64,000 nt of DNA from Mesostigma viride (GCA_009746045.1 RPFO01000076.1:4065433-4129432); one strand, 5' to 3'. Counted from the first letter of the stretch, positions 1-11,280 are shown. Numbers and translations are program-made. The notes: a model not told the origin generated them from the letters alone.

Positions 1-846
1 ATGAGGACATTTTTAAGCATGGATACCATTTGTAATAACTCACACATTTCAACATATCCATGGGTACGGCATGGAACCATGTTCATTTATGATATGTTCA
101 AGAGTAGCAATGCTTAACATCCATGAAATATGCTCATTGTATAATTGTTTACGATTTATGAATGCAGGGGGGTCGCTACGCGAGTGACCAACAAGCACTC
201 AAGTCAACAATATGCCCAGAAAGAAGGCAGGGCCAGGTCATGGCTGGTCCTGAAAATGCACCCAAGGTGCCCACAACATGTCTACATTACACCCTCGCTA
301 TCCTAGACCCTGCAGCCTGCCGGGGGGGGGCACAAAATGTAACTGGCAGCCAGGGACCATGGTGCAGGCCAAATAGCAGGTGTAAAGCTAGCTCAAAGCT
401 AGCTCAGTCCAAAGAATGAAATAAGAAGCAAATACTTGCCAAGGTTAGGTCTGTGATCGTTATTGGAGGCTTGGCTGCCACCACGGTGCTCGACAATGAT
501 GCTGAAGCCTTCAATCATATATGAAGCAGATACTGCAAAGAGGCACAAATAGCAATACAAGCACAATGTAAGCATGAAAAGCTCAAGTTTCCAAGCCAGT
601 CTAGCTCACTTGGACATGAGGTTAAGCGTTAGAAACATATGGGCAACATCCCAGCAAGCCTTGAAAAAGTTTTCAGCAACAAGGCAGTATATGTGTTAAA
701 TCAAACTACCACATTGCAACTAAGCACAGTGACTTCTACTTGCTGCTGTTTTGACGACGCAAGGCCGTTTACCTTTTCAGTGACACCACGGGAAAAGAAA
801 GCATTACCCAGCAAACTTCCTTTAAGTTCCCCGGACATAGGCGTAA
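1..846. other. No supported gene
   Basis: Only short unconvincing open frames occur here. The first bases (ATGAGGACATTTTT) resemble the sequence at 1720-1732 next to the end of the PHD-finger ORF, so the left edge of the window may belong to the same repeat family. No RNA gene or LTR boundary could be recognised. Confidence 0.4.
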
Positions 847-1386
847 TCACAACCACGACGTTGGGCATTGAAAAGAACCGGAATCATTAAGTCTGCGGGG
901 GTTATAAGCTACGATACTCTTGACACGCTTATTTAGAACGATGCGGTTGCGGATGACATCCGGAACCTTGTTCTTGACGTGCGCCCAGGCCGCCAGCTGC
1001 GCGGGACAGCTCAAGAAATATATATTAAAGGACGGTGACGCCCGGGAAGCACCCAGCCTTGCGGCAAAAGTAAAATATGGCTCGCGCTCGCCGTGGTTTT
1101 CGCCAGGCGTGACTGCGATATCACGACGAAAAAATGGAGACTCTTTGACCCATCTAACTGCCCAGGTCCCTCTGTTGCCCGGGTCGCCCATTAACCCAGA
1201 AGCGTACCATAACCCATACTCGCGATATCCGCAGCTACTGGGCGGAAAAAGAAATTGTAAAACCGAACTGCATACTGACCTATCATGCCATCTACGTAGC
1301 TTCCAGATTTTCTTCAACGATGCCAAAATCCGTTCATGAACAATATTTTCGACATATACAAAGCACCTGCACGTCAAAAGCAGCAT
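847..1386 (-). CDS. Hypothetical ORF, 179 aa, unrecognised
   Basis: An open frame of 179 codons on the minus strand. The N-terminal third is basic and hydrophobic (a segment around residues 15-35 reads like an amphipathic helix). The middle is rich in Arg, Gly and aromatic residues. I recognise no domain, no zinc-binding pattern and no catalytic motif. An overlapping plus-strand frame at 920-1339 is almost as long, so the frame may be open by chance. It is listed because nothing else explains this stretch. The composition differs from the GC-rich PHD ORF beside it. Confidence 0.2.
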   Translation of the reverse strand: MLLLTCRCFVYVENIVHERILASLKKIWKLRRWHDRSVCSSVLQFLFPPSSCGYREYGLWYASGLMGDPGNRGTWAVRWVKESPFFRRDIAVTPGENHGEREPYFTFAARLGASRASPSFNIYFLSCPAQLAAWAHVKNKVPDVIRNRIVLNKRVKSIVAYNPRRLNDSGSFQCPTSWL

Positions 1387-1622
1387 CTTCGAAATGACTA
1401 GATGATGATCTAAAGTTCTGTCTTCATTCGGGGCAAAATAATGGCCTATAACGTTCAGGCAAGCCTCAGAACTGGAACGACCCCATAGCCGTCACTCGAC
1501 AAAATGCTCGATTACATTGCAACGTTCTTGCTGTAGTAGGTACTTTTCCTCGCCTCATATTTTCCAGGTACGGTCGGCCCCTGTCGACCCCGGGGGCTTG
1601 GCGCGCTCAGTACCTATCCCAG

Positions 1623-1673
1623 TTTCGCGCCAAAACCCACCAGGGATCCTCAGGACCAACTTTGGCGCCAAAA
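1623..1673. promoter_or_regulatory. Two E2F-like sites
   Basis: TTTCGCGCCAAAA at 1623-1635 and TTTGGCGCCAAAA at 1661-1673 both match the eukaryotic E2F/DP consensus (TTTSSCGC and its inverse), 38 bp apart. They lie just downstream of the stop codon of the minus-strand PHD ORF, so they could belong to the terminal repeat of that element or to a transcript on the plus strand. The match is direct; the role is inferred. Confidence 0.35.
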
Positions 1674-1707
1674 CCGCCCCCCTGACCCCCCCCGTCTCAA
1701 ACGAGGA

Positions 1708-3106
1708 CTATGTCCTCAAATGAGGACATTTGGTTTTTGGACACTGGGCGCGCGAGAGGATGCCGACCGGTTGGTCAGCCGCGGGGTGCCATTCGTGCGG
1801 GATGCCTGCCAACTCCAGGATGTCGTGGAGGAAGGCAGAAACAGGCGTCCCCGCGGTTAGGGGCTGGGCGCGCCCGGCCGAGTCCACCAAGATGGCCTGG
1901 CCGCCCTGAACCGCGATGGGGGCCCCGAACTCCACACGCAGCATGGCGGCCTGCGCCAGGCTGAGGGAGGTGATGAGAAAGCCCCCACTGGCAACCGGGC
2001 CGGGAGGCGGGGCCTGGTCGTCCAAGAAGAGGCAAAGCTGCCGCGGGGACATGAGGCCCAGGTCGGCGCCGCCCGCGAGGTAGGCCGCCCGCACCGAGAC
2101 CGGAGCGTCCCGAGCCACCGCCGTGACGAACTCGACCACCTCCTGACCCACCCGCTCATCCAGGGAAAGCAGCTCTTCCTGCCGGGCGGCCGGGAGATGC
2201 CACGGCAGCCGGCAGCCGGCGTGATATCCTTCCAAGATATACCCCCAAAGAGTCGAGGCCGTCACCGGGGGGGCGGCGGAAAGAAATGTCGCCCGCACGC
2301 GCGCCACTAGGGCCAGGAACGCCGGGGGCCGAGGGAGCGAGGGGAGGGCGGCCTGCAACCCGACCGCGTCCAGCAACAAAGGGCAGTACGCCCAAGAAAA
2401 GGTGGCTCGGCCCACCACGCCGACAATGTGCGAGGGCGGCCACGAGGTGAACGTGTGGGCCCGGGGGCCGCCGTCCCACGCGGCAAGGACGGGGGTGGCG
2501 GCTGGGTGGCCACTGGCCAACCGCTGCCGGGGGAAGGGAGGCCAGAGCGTCGGGGAGCGAGGGGCCAGGGGCGGGCGCCGGGGGCGCCAGGCCCGCGGGA
2601 AGGTCGGCCGGGCCCAGCCCCGGCGACAGCGCCGCGCCCCCGTAGTCGGCGGGGCCAGGCGACGGGTGGGGCCCCGGGGCCGAGGGCGCCAGGGCCCGAG
2701 CAACGGCGGCCCCACCGGGCAGGCCACGGCCCGCCCCGAGGGCCCCGGCAGGGGGGCCCACGGGGCAGGGGGCCGGAGCACCCGGCGGGGAGGGCAGCCC
2801 GGGGGCCCGCCGGGGGGGACAGCGCGGGCACGTCCAGGAGCCCGGCGGGACCCGGTAGAGCCGGGGAGTAAGACACTGCAAGTGCCACCCGGAATTGCAA
2901 GCATCACAAACTAACATGTGGTGCCCGCAGAGCCCGCTCCGGCAGACCTCGCAGACCAAGGAGGGGGAGACCGGGGCGCCCGAGCCCCCCGCAGCCGGGT
3001 CTCCCACATCCGCAAGAAGGGCCGCAAGCCGAGAGGACCGCCGAGGCGCCAACCGGGGGGCGGGGGAGCCGTTGGCCGAAGGGGGTCGTGGGTCGTCCAT
3101 GAACAA
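1708..3106 (-). pseudogene. PHD-finger ORF of a mobile element, frameshifted
   Basis: Reading begins at 3106 and the first 100 residues contain a PHD zinc finger of C4HC3 type. Its ligands are CEVC, then CGHHMLVCDAC, then HLQC, then CPRC. A long Pro/Ala/Gly-rich linker follows. Around 2490-2530 the frame that looks coding changes. The second part (to 1708) has ordinary globular composition (FLDDQ, LHDILELAGIPHEWH) and ends CPKTKC. PHD fingers are known in the ORFs of some retrotransposons, including elements of green algae, and I infer that origin. A host chromatin protein is a less likely alternative. GC content is far above the neighbours. The frameshift makes it a probable pseudogene. Confidence 0.55.
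1710..1729. repeat. Short inverted repeat at the end of the PHD ORF
   Basis: TGTCCTCA and TGAGGACA face each other across two bases. The minus-strand stop codon of the PHD ORF lies inside it. It may be an element terminus or a 3'-end hairpin. Confidence 0.3.
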
Positions 3107-3209
3107 TCAGGGCAGGCGTGGAAGCCACCCAGGGGGGGGGCGGGGGTGTGTGGGGGGCGGAGCCCCCCACGCGGGGGGTTTGGGGGGCGGCAGCCCCCCA
3201 ACGCGGGGC

Positions 3210-3304
3210 GGCCGCGGTGCGGCACCTCGGCGCAGGTTTTTTCAGCTGTGCATGGAGAAAAAAACGTGTCTCAATCCAGGAACCCCCGTCAGTTCATGTC
3301 ATGC
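3210..3304. repeat. Direct repeat copy 1 (95 bp)
   Basis: About 95 bp, nearly identical to 3445-3539 and offset by 235 bp. It contains a T-run, CAGCTG and an A-run. It lies directly upstream of the PHD ORF start, where a promoter or LTR would be expected. It could be an internally duplicated promoter segment. Confidence 0.7.
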
Positions 3305-3444
3305 AGCCTAGAAAACTGGAGCGATGATGGAGCCACAACTAACGGGAAATCCGCATTCAAATTCGCCTAGCCCACGGGTCACAAGTGGCCGACAGGTAGA
3401 TGCAGCCAGCCCTGGGCGTGTCGCAGACAGTAATCACTACCGTA

Positions 3445-3539
3445 GGCCGCGGTGCCGCACCTCGGCGCAGGTTTTTTCAGCTGTGCATGGAGAAAAAAAC
3501 GTGTCTCAATCCAGGAACCCCCGTCGGTTCATATCATGT
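3445..3539. repeat. Direct repeat copy 2 (95 bp)
   Basis: Second copy of the repeat at 3210-3304, with only a few changes. No coding potential is shared between the copies. The stretch from 3540 to 3957 holds no recognisable feature. Confidence 0.7.
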
Positions 3540-3957
3540 GTGTTTTATATATTCCTCATCAGGCCGTGCTGTCGTCTACAGTAATGGCAGATGCATGTCT
3601 GATGTGCACATGGCGGCCGGTAGCTTGAAGCGACTATCCTCAGGGGCAACAACCTCTACCTGTACCTGAGGCCTGATAGCCCTGGCTAGCAATGGCCGGC
3701 AATAAGCACGTGGCTGCGTCACGTGGGTGCTGCATGTATAGCAATAGCCATGAGAGTCTCGATCCTATTATGAAATGAGACAACACCGTACGTGCATGGC
3801 GTTCCAACGCCGTACGTGAGGGCTAGAGCGGCTGTCTGCATGAGAGGCGAGGCGCGAAGACGTGTATCGCGAAAGTCTGTAGGAAGACCTGCATGCGTGG
3901 CTGGATCGAGGGAGAACGACGAACATAAAGGGGGCTGACCGTGTGCATGGTGGATGG

Positions 3958-4609
3958 AGTTAGCATTTTGGGCAACCAATATGCTAAGTGGATACAGTTT
4001 GGAAAGACCTTTCCAACGCCGTGCTGACCGCCTGAAACAGACAAGGGACAAGAAAGATATGAGGTCCCGAAGTCCTAGCCGTCCGTGGCCGACTGGGGTA
4101 CAGTCCTCTGGTGTAGTGGACAGGACACGTGGCAGGCCGTGCCTGCGCAGGCTTAGCCTGACTATCACGTGACTGTGGTCCACGTAGACCAGAGGAGCAG
4201 CAGCCTGTGACTGGTGGACTACAGGAACTGGCACAGGTCTGCAAGGATACTAGGCCTTGCAGGCTTGTGACAGGTCCTGTACTTCCTAGGTTGCAGAGTC
4301 TAGGCAAATCCAGTTCGTCCTGCATGGCTCTGCACTGATGCCAGTGGACGTTGAGGATTTGCTTGCCTGCCTGCACGTGCCTCGTCACGCCGATGGGAAC
4401 GAGGAACAACGCAAAGGATATAGCTTGGTCATGGGGGATGACCAGCTATCTTGGCAAGCACGAACCGAGGCTCCCACATTGGACGTGGAACCGCTCACCG
4501 TGGTCGTGGCTTGGTGCACGGGTTAAAAGGTTGCTGCCTTGCAACTTTGGCTCATCCCGTTGTGTGGCGTGAGAGACCAGGAACTCACAGTTCTGGCTGC
4601 TCGCTAACT
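3958..4609 (+). repeat. 5' LTR of element A
   Basis: 652 bp, starting AGTTAGCA and ending GCTAACT. Homologous LTRs occur at 14859-15507, 23444-24087, 32585-33228, 40950-41594 and 59210-59854, with a diverged pair at 21091-21749 and 38627-39280. The ends form a 6-bp inverted repeat (AGTTAG/CTAACT), unlike the TG...CA of most LTRs. Confidence 0.9.
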
Positions 4610-4619
4610 CGTACTATTG
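4610..4619 (+). promoter_or_regulatory. Primer-binding-position site, element A
   Basis: CGTACTATTG begins at the base directly after the LTR, where a primer-binding site belongs. It does not start with TGG, so it is not a standard tRNA 3'-end complement. It is exactly complementary to CAATAGTACG at 12335-12344 in the 3' UTR of the same element. Confidence 0.6.
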
Positions 4620-4640
4620 CATTTCTGTTTGCAAGGTTTC

Positions 4641-5783
4641 ATGTCGGCCGAGGCTCGGGTTACTCACCTGAGTCATCTCCCAGGCGCGAAGCAGCTCCAG
4701 AGTTGCCGGCGCGCGAAGACGCATTCTTCCCCTATATCACCCGTCCAACGCTTCTACATTTGTGCAAGCGGCCCACGTTGCGAGGGGCCTTGCGGAAGGA
4801 GGTTGGGTCGCTGTGTTCGGTAACGCAGCAGGGCCGTCGGCAAACGACCCTGTGGTGATGAGGATTAGGGCGACGACGTCGCCAGGGGAAACAGGACGGG
4901 TCTGCACGGAGCGCCTCGTCGCCATTCGCGACGAAATTGCTTCGTTGATCTACAGTTTAGAAGTTGCGTACCAGGGCGGGCACGTAACCATCCAGGCGCT
5001 GGACTTAGCGCGTGAAACGCTGGGCCAACTGGTGGCCATCTGTTTAGGTGGAACCAGATTGTATAATCACTGGGTGGCGACAAGCTCGCTGGGGGAGGGG
5101 ACCGACGCGTCACATATCATACGGGACGCGCAGACGCGCGAGGCCGATAGCCCGTGGGATTCGGCCGAGGTGGTGGCTCAAACGTGTGAGCACCTGGTCA
5201 ACATTCTGATCCAAGAGGCGCGTGGTCACGCCGATCACTGGGTGATCACTACGCGGCCGCCGGGGATTTGGTCGACCTTGGACACTCCGAGGTTGCAGAG
5301 CAGGCCAGGGGCGACTGGGCCGACGGTGACAGTCATCACCGGTCGAGACGTCTCCGACGAGGAGTTCCACGATCAGTTCGTGGACCGCCAACGGGAATCA
5401 TAGCCCGTCGTCACACAGATTGACGAGGGTGACGGCACAAACGAGGGATACTCGGCCGGCGCAGGGCAGAGTTAAACATCCCCTTTGAGCCGGAACACGA
5501 TTTTGGGGAGATTGGTCGGGGCTCGCGGAACGACCGGCGAGGTGGTGGTAGTCGGTGGGTCAGGAATCTTCAGTGGTATCGCCGTGGCAGTGCGCCTAGA
5601 CTGCCGGTAGAGCAGACAGCAGCCGGGAGGCCGGTGAGCCGTGTGCTAGGTCCTTACAACGCGGAGGAGGTCCGCTCAGTTCCACGCGTGGGGACACCGG
5701 TGGCACGCACAGCGCAGGAGCGTGAGGAGGAGGCCATAGCTGAGGAGCATCCAGCGGCTTCTTCCGGCAGCACCAGCGCTTGA
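4641..5783 (+). pseudogene. ORF0 of element A, frameshifted
   Basis: Starts with ATG TCG 31 nt after the LTR. It encodes the same unknown protein as the intact 375-aa copy in element D (37476-38603). Conserved blocks seen here include TTSPGETGRV, YQGGHVT, HWVITTRPPGIWSTLDTPR and EEFHDQFVD. Frame changes occur before residue ~60, and at 5401 a stop codon is followed by further ORF0-like sequence in other frames up to SGSTSA and a TGA. I recognise no domain. Position between LTR and gag, and conservation in all related copies, imply an element function (structural or RNA-binding would be guesses). Confidence 0.75.
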
Positions 5784-5835
5784 GCCTGTTTTCCTTGTCT
5801 ATCGCCTGTTTTGTTTTGCCATCCCACTGTATATA

Positions 5836-7186
5836 ATGCCTCGTGGCAAACCGGGAGACGGCGACAAGGGCGAGATGGAGGCACCGGCTGGAGCAAGCCA
5901 GGAGCCTCGGCAAGACAAGGAGCAGCTGGTGGGGGAGGCGATCCCAGCCAGCGAGGGCGATGGGGGAAAGAGACCAGGCAGCAAGAGACGGCACGAAGAC
6001 TCGGTGGAGGAGGCGCGCAAGGCGCGGGCACTAGGAGCATCTGATGCAATAACGGTGGCGAATGGGCAACCTGCCGTGGAGAAGCGTAAGAGGGACACCT
6101 CCGCTGACGGCAATGGTAAGAGGCCTCACGTGGATGTGCTCTCCCCTGTGCTTGCTGGCCCAAGTGGCGTTGTTACTGTGACACCCACTGTGGTGGAGCC
6201 GGTGAAGGCGCTGCCAGGGTCGAGACCTCACATGAGTGCAGTCACGCTTATGAATGGACAAAAGCCTCTTAACCCACCACTAGCACAGGAAGCTAGACAA
6301 GTGGCTAGAGGACATGGAGCTGGTTGTGCTCTCCGTGGACCCCACTGTCAACCTAGTGCAAGTGTTTCACTCGTCCACGTGCAACAGGGACTCGTCAGAG
6401 CGTGTCAGGGAAAAGGCTAGGACTGGTGTCAAGGATAAGCTAACCTGGGCACAGTTCCTGGATGGGTTGAGGGAGGAGTTCTCTGACAAGGTTCTCAACC
6501 TCACCAACTACTATAAACATCAGTATGACACCTTTGAGATAGTGGGCCCTGTGGCAGAGGAATGGGCTAGGCTCAACCGTATCAGGACAAGGGGGCCAAG
6601 TATGGCTTCCTGGTCACAGATAGGGCCTTGGCAGACTATTTCCTGGACCGTATGGGTTTGAGTGTGGATGGGAGGAACAGTGCCCGCATGTTTCTTAACC
6701 AGACTGATGGCTCCTTGCGTGCTCTGGAGCTTGTAATCCTCAGCATAAGGAAGCCAGATCCTGCCTGCAAAGCTATCCAGTCCCATGGCAGCAATGCCAC
6801 CTCCGCTGTGCAGGGCCAAGGTGATGTCCCCGGGTACCCAGCCCGTGATGGGGCAAGGCCCAACAAGCGTAAGCGCTTCAGGCGCCAGAGGCAGGGGGCT
6901 CAGGGTGGCAAGGGTGCAGGTTCCCAAGGAGGGGTTGGGAGCCAGCAAGCTGGTGGTCAGCAGGGTAAGGGTGGCCAAGGGCAAGGCAAGGGCCAAGCTC
7001 AAGGCAACCAGGGCAAGCAGGGTGGACAGTCTCAGGGAGGCCAGGGAAGCCTGGCAAGGGTGGGGCTGGGTCTGGGAAGAAGGGTGGAGCATGCTTTGTG
7101 TGTGGCAAGGAAGGTCACTGGCGTCGTGAGTGTCCTGACAGGAAGGCCAAGCCTGCTGGGGCAGGGGGCCAGTCGGGCAGCAGTGA
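5836..7186 (+). pseudogene. gag: gag of element A, frameshifted
   Basis: ATG lies in the conserved context TATATAATGCC, 53 nt after the ORF0 stop. The order is a charged low-complexity N-terminus, a helical capsid-like region (LTWAQFLDGLREEF, NLTNYYKHQYDTFEI, YFLDRMGLSVDGR), a Gly/Gln-rich region and a CCHC zinc knuckle. Single-base losses shift the frame near 6290, 6580 and 7170. The capsid protein would package element RNA in cytoplasmic particles. Compare the intact 451-aa copy at 48054-49409. Confidence 0.85.
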
Positions 7187-10100
7187 CTAGCTACATCATC
7201 CCCTGTAAATAGTCAATCACCCCTTGGGGAAGGTGTGTTGGATGTACATAAGGATGGGGGTGTGCCCCTTGTGCAGCACCAAGGGTGTAAAGATGTTGTT
7301 CTTCCACTGGATTGCAATAACAATGCTGCAGCTGAATTCCCTATGCCTCATGCAGGTGGTGGGTCTCCAGCAGGTGCTGGCCTGGAGGGCCAAAGGACCT
7401 TGCTGGAAGGGCCTGGAGCGGTCCAGGGAGCAGGACCTGGCTTGGGGAGTCAGGATGGCCTGCAGGAAGGCCCTGGAACCTCAGGAGTGGATCATGTGTC
7501 CCCACACACGGTTCAGACGTCTCGCCAGGTCAGTACTGACAGAGTGCTGAGCTATGCTGAGGCTGGCCATAGATTGCATCATATGTTTGGGCATTCTGGG
7601 CAGGCAGCAATGTTTGCTTGGAAGCTAGGTAGGGAGCCTTTGTGGGAGGCATGCCAGGCTGCTGCTGAGAACTGTGGTTGCCAGGAGAATGCTGTTCACC
7701 CACCTCAGTCCCATGCTAGGGAGCCTGCTAGGGAGCGTGGCGACATCCAGATGGATATCCAGCATATCAGGGGCTTGTATATATTGGTGGCAGTGGACAG
7801 GTTCAGCAGATATAGGCTGATAGACGTTCTGCCTGGTATGCAGGAGCACCACTTGTTGTTGGGTATGAAGGCCCTGATCCCAGGCTTTGGGGTGTGCAAG
7901 AGTGTGCAGGCAGACTTGCAGTTTGACTGTTTGCTCAAGCATCAGGACCAGCTGCCTTGTAAGCTGGTAGTAGTCCCCAGGGAGAGTCATGGGCAGCAAG
8001 GGGCTGTAGAGAGATCCATACGTGAAGTGAAGACAGTGGTGCTAGCAGCAGAGTCAGTGCCACTTGTGGCATCTGCCTTAGAGAGGGCAGCCTGGTGTAA
8101 GGGGATAGAAGAGCAGCTGAACCACAGGGTTAACTATTACTTTGATGGTGTGGCTGTCTCTCCCCTGGCCCTGCAGTATAGCTTGTTACCTGAGAACGTG
8201 GTGCAGGCCAGTCTTAGGAAGGCAGATAGGTTATTTGCCCAGCTGAGACGTAAGGACAAGAACTGGAATGTGCTGAGGCCTCAGGTGGGGCTGAAGGTCA
8301 GGATGTGGAAGGAACCATCTATTCCAGGCAAGCGGGGGAAGTGGCAGGATGGGGTTGTCACTCGTGTGGAAGAAGCTAACAGATCTTGCCTGGTGGCTTT
8401 GGAAAAGGATCCAAGGCACGTGTACAGGTTGTCCTGGGCTCATGTCAAGGAAAGAAGGCCACATGCAATCTGGCCTGCAGACGGGCCAGGCCCTCCCAGC
8501 TGGGTTGAGGAGCCAGGCCAGAGCCAGGCAGCAGCAGCTAACAATCCTCTGGTAGTGGATGATGGTCTGTCCCTGCTGGAAGATGACGAGCAGGAGGAGG
8601 CTGCTGAAGCAACTGTCACAAGGCCAGAGGGGACGGGGCAGCCACCTAAGGCCCGGGGGCCTCTCATGGCGGACGTCATCCGAGCACTCATGCGCAGCAA
8701 ACATGATCCCAAGGTATCCAAGCTCACGGGGTGGGGGTCGTGCTGGGCAGCTACAATGGAGGTAGATACCAACTCACAGGTGTCTGTCATCAGGGAAGAG
8801 GATGCTGTAGGCTTACAGATGTCCCATCCCAGTTGCCTTGCTGTGTCTGATTTCTCAGGAAAGGTGTCCATGAAGATCCTTGGGGAAGTGAGTGTGCCTA
8901 TCTTAGGGGTGCCCACCACGTTCTGTGTGGTAGAGGGCTATAAGGGGCCTGCCATTCTGGGACAGAACTTCTTGTGCATGCCAGGGGTTACTTTGACCTC
9001 TGATGAGTTGGCACTAGAAGGCAGGGGCAGCCTCCCCCTTGAAAGATATCACTATTCCCAGGGTCTTGCAGTGGCGGTGAAGGCTGTTAGGAGTCAGCCA
9101 GCTGAGGGTCCTCAGAGTCAGGAGCCCATAGCTGAGGACTTGTTGATAATCCCAACCACCTTTGATCCAAGGCAGTTAGGGGTAAACAGGTACCAGATAG
9201 CTGCTCACAGTCCTATTCCCTGGCGCCAGCTAGTCGAGATGATGCAGAGCCCCAAGATGGCTAAGGCATGGACTCTTGGCTTTGTTGCTTCTGGGCATGA
9301 GTGGATAGTTTCCAACTGTGCAGAACCTGTGGATGAGCTGCCAGAAGTTCACCAGCTGCTCAGATTGATGTTTGTCCTCAAGCTCAAGGAGGTTGATGGT
9401 GTCCAGGTGCCACATGTCAGACCAGTTGTAACCGAGTATCATGGCACTGGCCAGTTGTTAGATGAGGAGCTCTATACTCCAGGGATGCTGCATGACACGT
9501 GGAGGATTCTGCTGTGTATATTTCTGTCTTTTCTGGTTAAGGGTGTGCCCTATAGCTCTGTGCTGATTGATTTCAAGAGGGCTTTTCTCAAGGGTGACCA
9601 AGATCAGGCTAGGCAGACTTGGAGAGATATCCCTCCTTTCTTTGTGACTGTACCTGCTGTATGGAGAGCAGAGATAAAGGCCAGGTACCTGAGAATTCTG
9701 AAAGGGTTGGAAGGTCTCAGGTCCAGTCCCATTATCTGGAGAAAGAGCCTAGAGAAATTCTTGAAGAATACTTGTGGGTTCTGTGTCTCCAGTGGATCCC
9801 TGTTTGTTCCAAGGGTCCTACAATGGCCTTCCTGTCTTTGCCTCACTGCATGGTGATGACCTGCATCTCATAGGTCCACCAGACTGGGTTGAGGCTGTCT
9901 TGGCTAAGATCCAGAAGCGGTTTGAGCTGGGTAAGATACAGCACATGGTGGAGAATGAGCCTATGGTCTTCTGTGGCATGCAGGCTACGTTGTTCCAAGC
10001 CAAGGGCTCGTGGTTCATCAGGATGGAGGGTGGTAAGGACTACCCACAGCAGATTGTAGATGCATTGCAGGAGCCCATCACGCAGGCTAGGTGTGCTACC

Positions 10101-10736
10101 ATCAGGGGCATGCTGGCATGGCTTGCAAGTATATGTGCCCCTGACTTGCTGGTTCTGAGTCGACTTACTGATTCCCAGCTGGTTGAGGTGGGTGCTGAGA
10201 GTGTGGTGCAGGCTGTCATGATGTCTCCCCCTCTCATACTGGGTCCTGTGGATTTGTACAAGCCCCTTGACATGGTTCTCTATGTAGACAGTTCTATGGA
10301 CAATAGGAAGGTCACAGAGGTCAGGGGCCGGGCAGCAGCATTAGTTACCCTGGAGCAAGATCACACCTCACTTGTTACCTGGTACAGTCGGTTACAGAAC
10401 AGGGTTACACCCAGCAGTGATATTGCTGAGTGCAGGGCAATCTGTGAAGGGCTGCATACTGCTCTTTACTTGAGGGAGCTCTTCTACCAGCTATGTCAAG
10501 TGGCTTCCTGTAGGTTGCAGCTGCACACACTGGTGAGGACTGATAGCATGGGCATGGTGCAATTTGTGCACAGGCAGCAGGCCAGGAGCAGGGACCTTGA
10601 CTACTTGTTGCTCAAGGAGATGTCCTACCTAGCTCACATTAAACATGTGCCTGGTGTGGACAACCCTGCAGATGCCCTCACCAAGCTGGAGGAGAAGGCG
10701 GAGAGGCAGTACCCCCTGCTCCGTGGGCTCATGGAC
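7187..10736 (+). pseudogene. pol: pol of element A: IN, PR-like, RT, RNase H; broken
   Basis: Open in one frame from the gag stop to 9856, then shifted near 9776 and continuing in another frame to 10736, where the palindromic insertion cuts it. Integrase: zinc region around HHMFGHSG, then Asp in GDIQMDIQHI, Asp in QADLQFDC and Glu in GAVERSIREVK. Next comes a retropepsin-like domain with VDTNSQVSVI (Asp codon 8764-8766) and AILGQNFL. RT: IDFKRAFLKG and the catalytic box HGDD at 9849-9860. RNase H: YVDSSMD, AECRA, RTDSMG and NPADALTK. The domain order IN-PR-RT-RH is unusual for the copia group. Confidence 0.9.
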
Positions 10737-10942
10737 AGTTACGTTAAATAGTGCCGGAACCTTTTGCCGCCTGAGGCAAATCGGTCCGTAACACTATTTT
10801 GCCCGGAATAACCACTTCCGAGCACCCAAGTTAATTCGGCCGAATTAACTTGGGTGCTCGGAAGTGGTTATTCCGGGCAAAATAGTGTTACGGACCGATT
10901 TGCCTCAGGCGGCAAAAGGTTCCGGCACTATTTAACGTAACT
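10737..10942. repeat. 206-bp perfect palindrome, unit 1
   Basis: Two 103-bp arms meet at CGGCCG with no spacer; I find no mismatch between the arms. Starts AGTTACG and ends CGTAACT. Confidence 0.95.
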
Positions 10943-11074
10943 AAAACCTGGCCTCGTGGAGGGGGGACGAAGAGCCCGAGACATCCGCCTAGGCCGCTGA
11001 GCACGCACCACTAAATGCGCCGGAGCTGCCTCAGTGAGGATTCGAACCCCTGACCTCCAAGGTGCACAGGTTTT
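10943..11074 (-). other. tRNA-like core 1, family 1
   Basis: Reverse complement of the core at 11281-11411 with a few substitutions. The Pol III B box (GGTTCGAATCC) is at 11038-11048 on the minus strand. The first and last eight bases (AAAACCTG / CAGGTTTT) are complementary. Confidence 0.8.
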
Positions 11075-11280
11075 AGTTACGTTAAATAGTGCCGGAACCT
11101 TTTGCCGCCTGAGGCAAATCGGTCCGTAACACTATTTTGCCCGGAATAACCACTTCCGAGCACCCAAGTTAATTCGGCCGAATTAACTTGGGTGCTCGGA
11201 AGTGGTTATTCCGGGCAAAATAGTGTTACGGACCGATTTGCCTCAGGCGGCAAAAGGTTCCGGCACTATTTAACCTAACT
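11075..11280. repeat. 206-bp palindrome, unit 2
   Basis: Same sequence as unit 1 except near its right end, where CCTAACT replaces CGTAACT, so one terminal pair is mismatched. The hybrid ends suggest recombination or template switching between units. Confidence 0.95.

Noticed and set aside
920-1339. 139-residue plus-strand ORF
   Set aside because: It overlaps the minus-strand ORF 847-1386, has no recognisable domain and looks like the shadow frame.
2402-2914. Plus-strand Gly/Arg-rich ORFs opposite the PHD gene
   Set aside because: They are antisense to GC-rich Pro/Ala-coding sequence; long open antisense frames are expected there.
3719-4409. ORFs inside LTR A (and equivalents in every LTR copy)
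   Set aside because: LTR sequence is shared by all copies, but the frames are antisense or differ among copies and no reading frame is conserved across the diverged D LTR.
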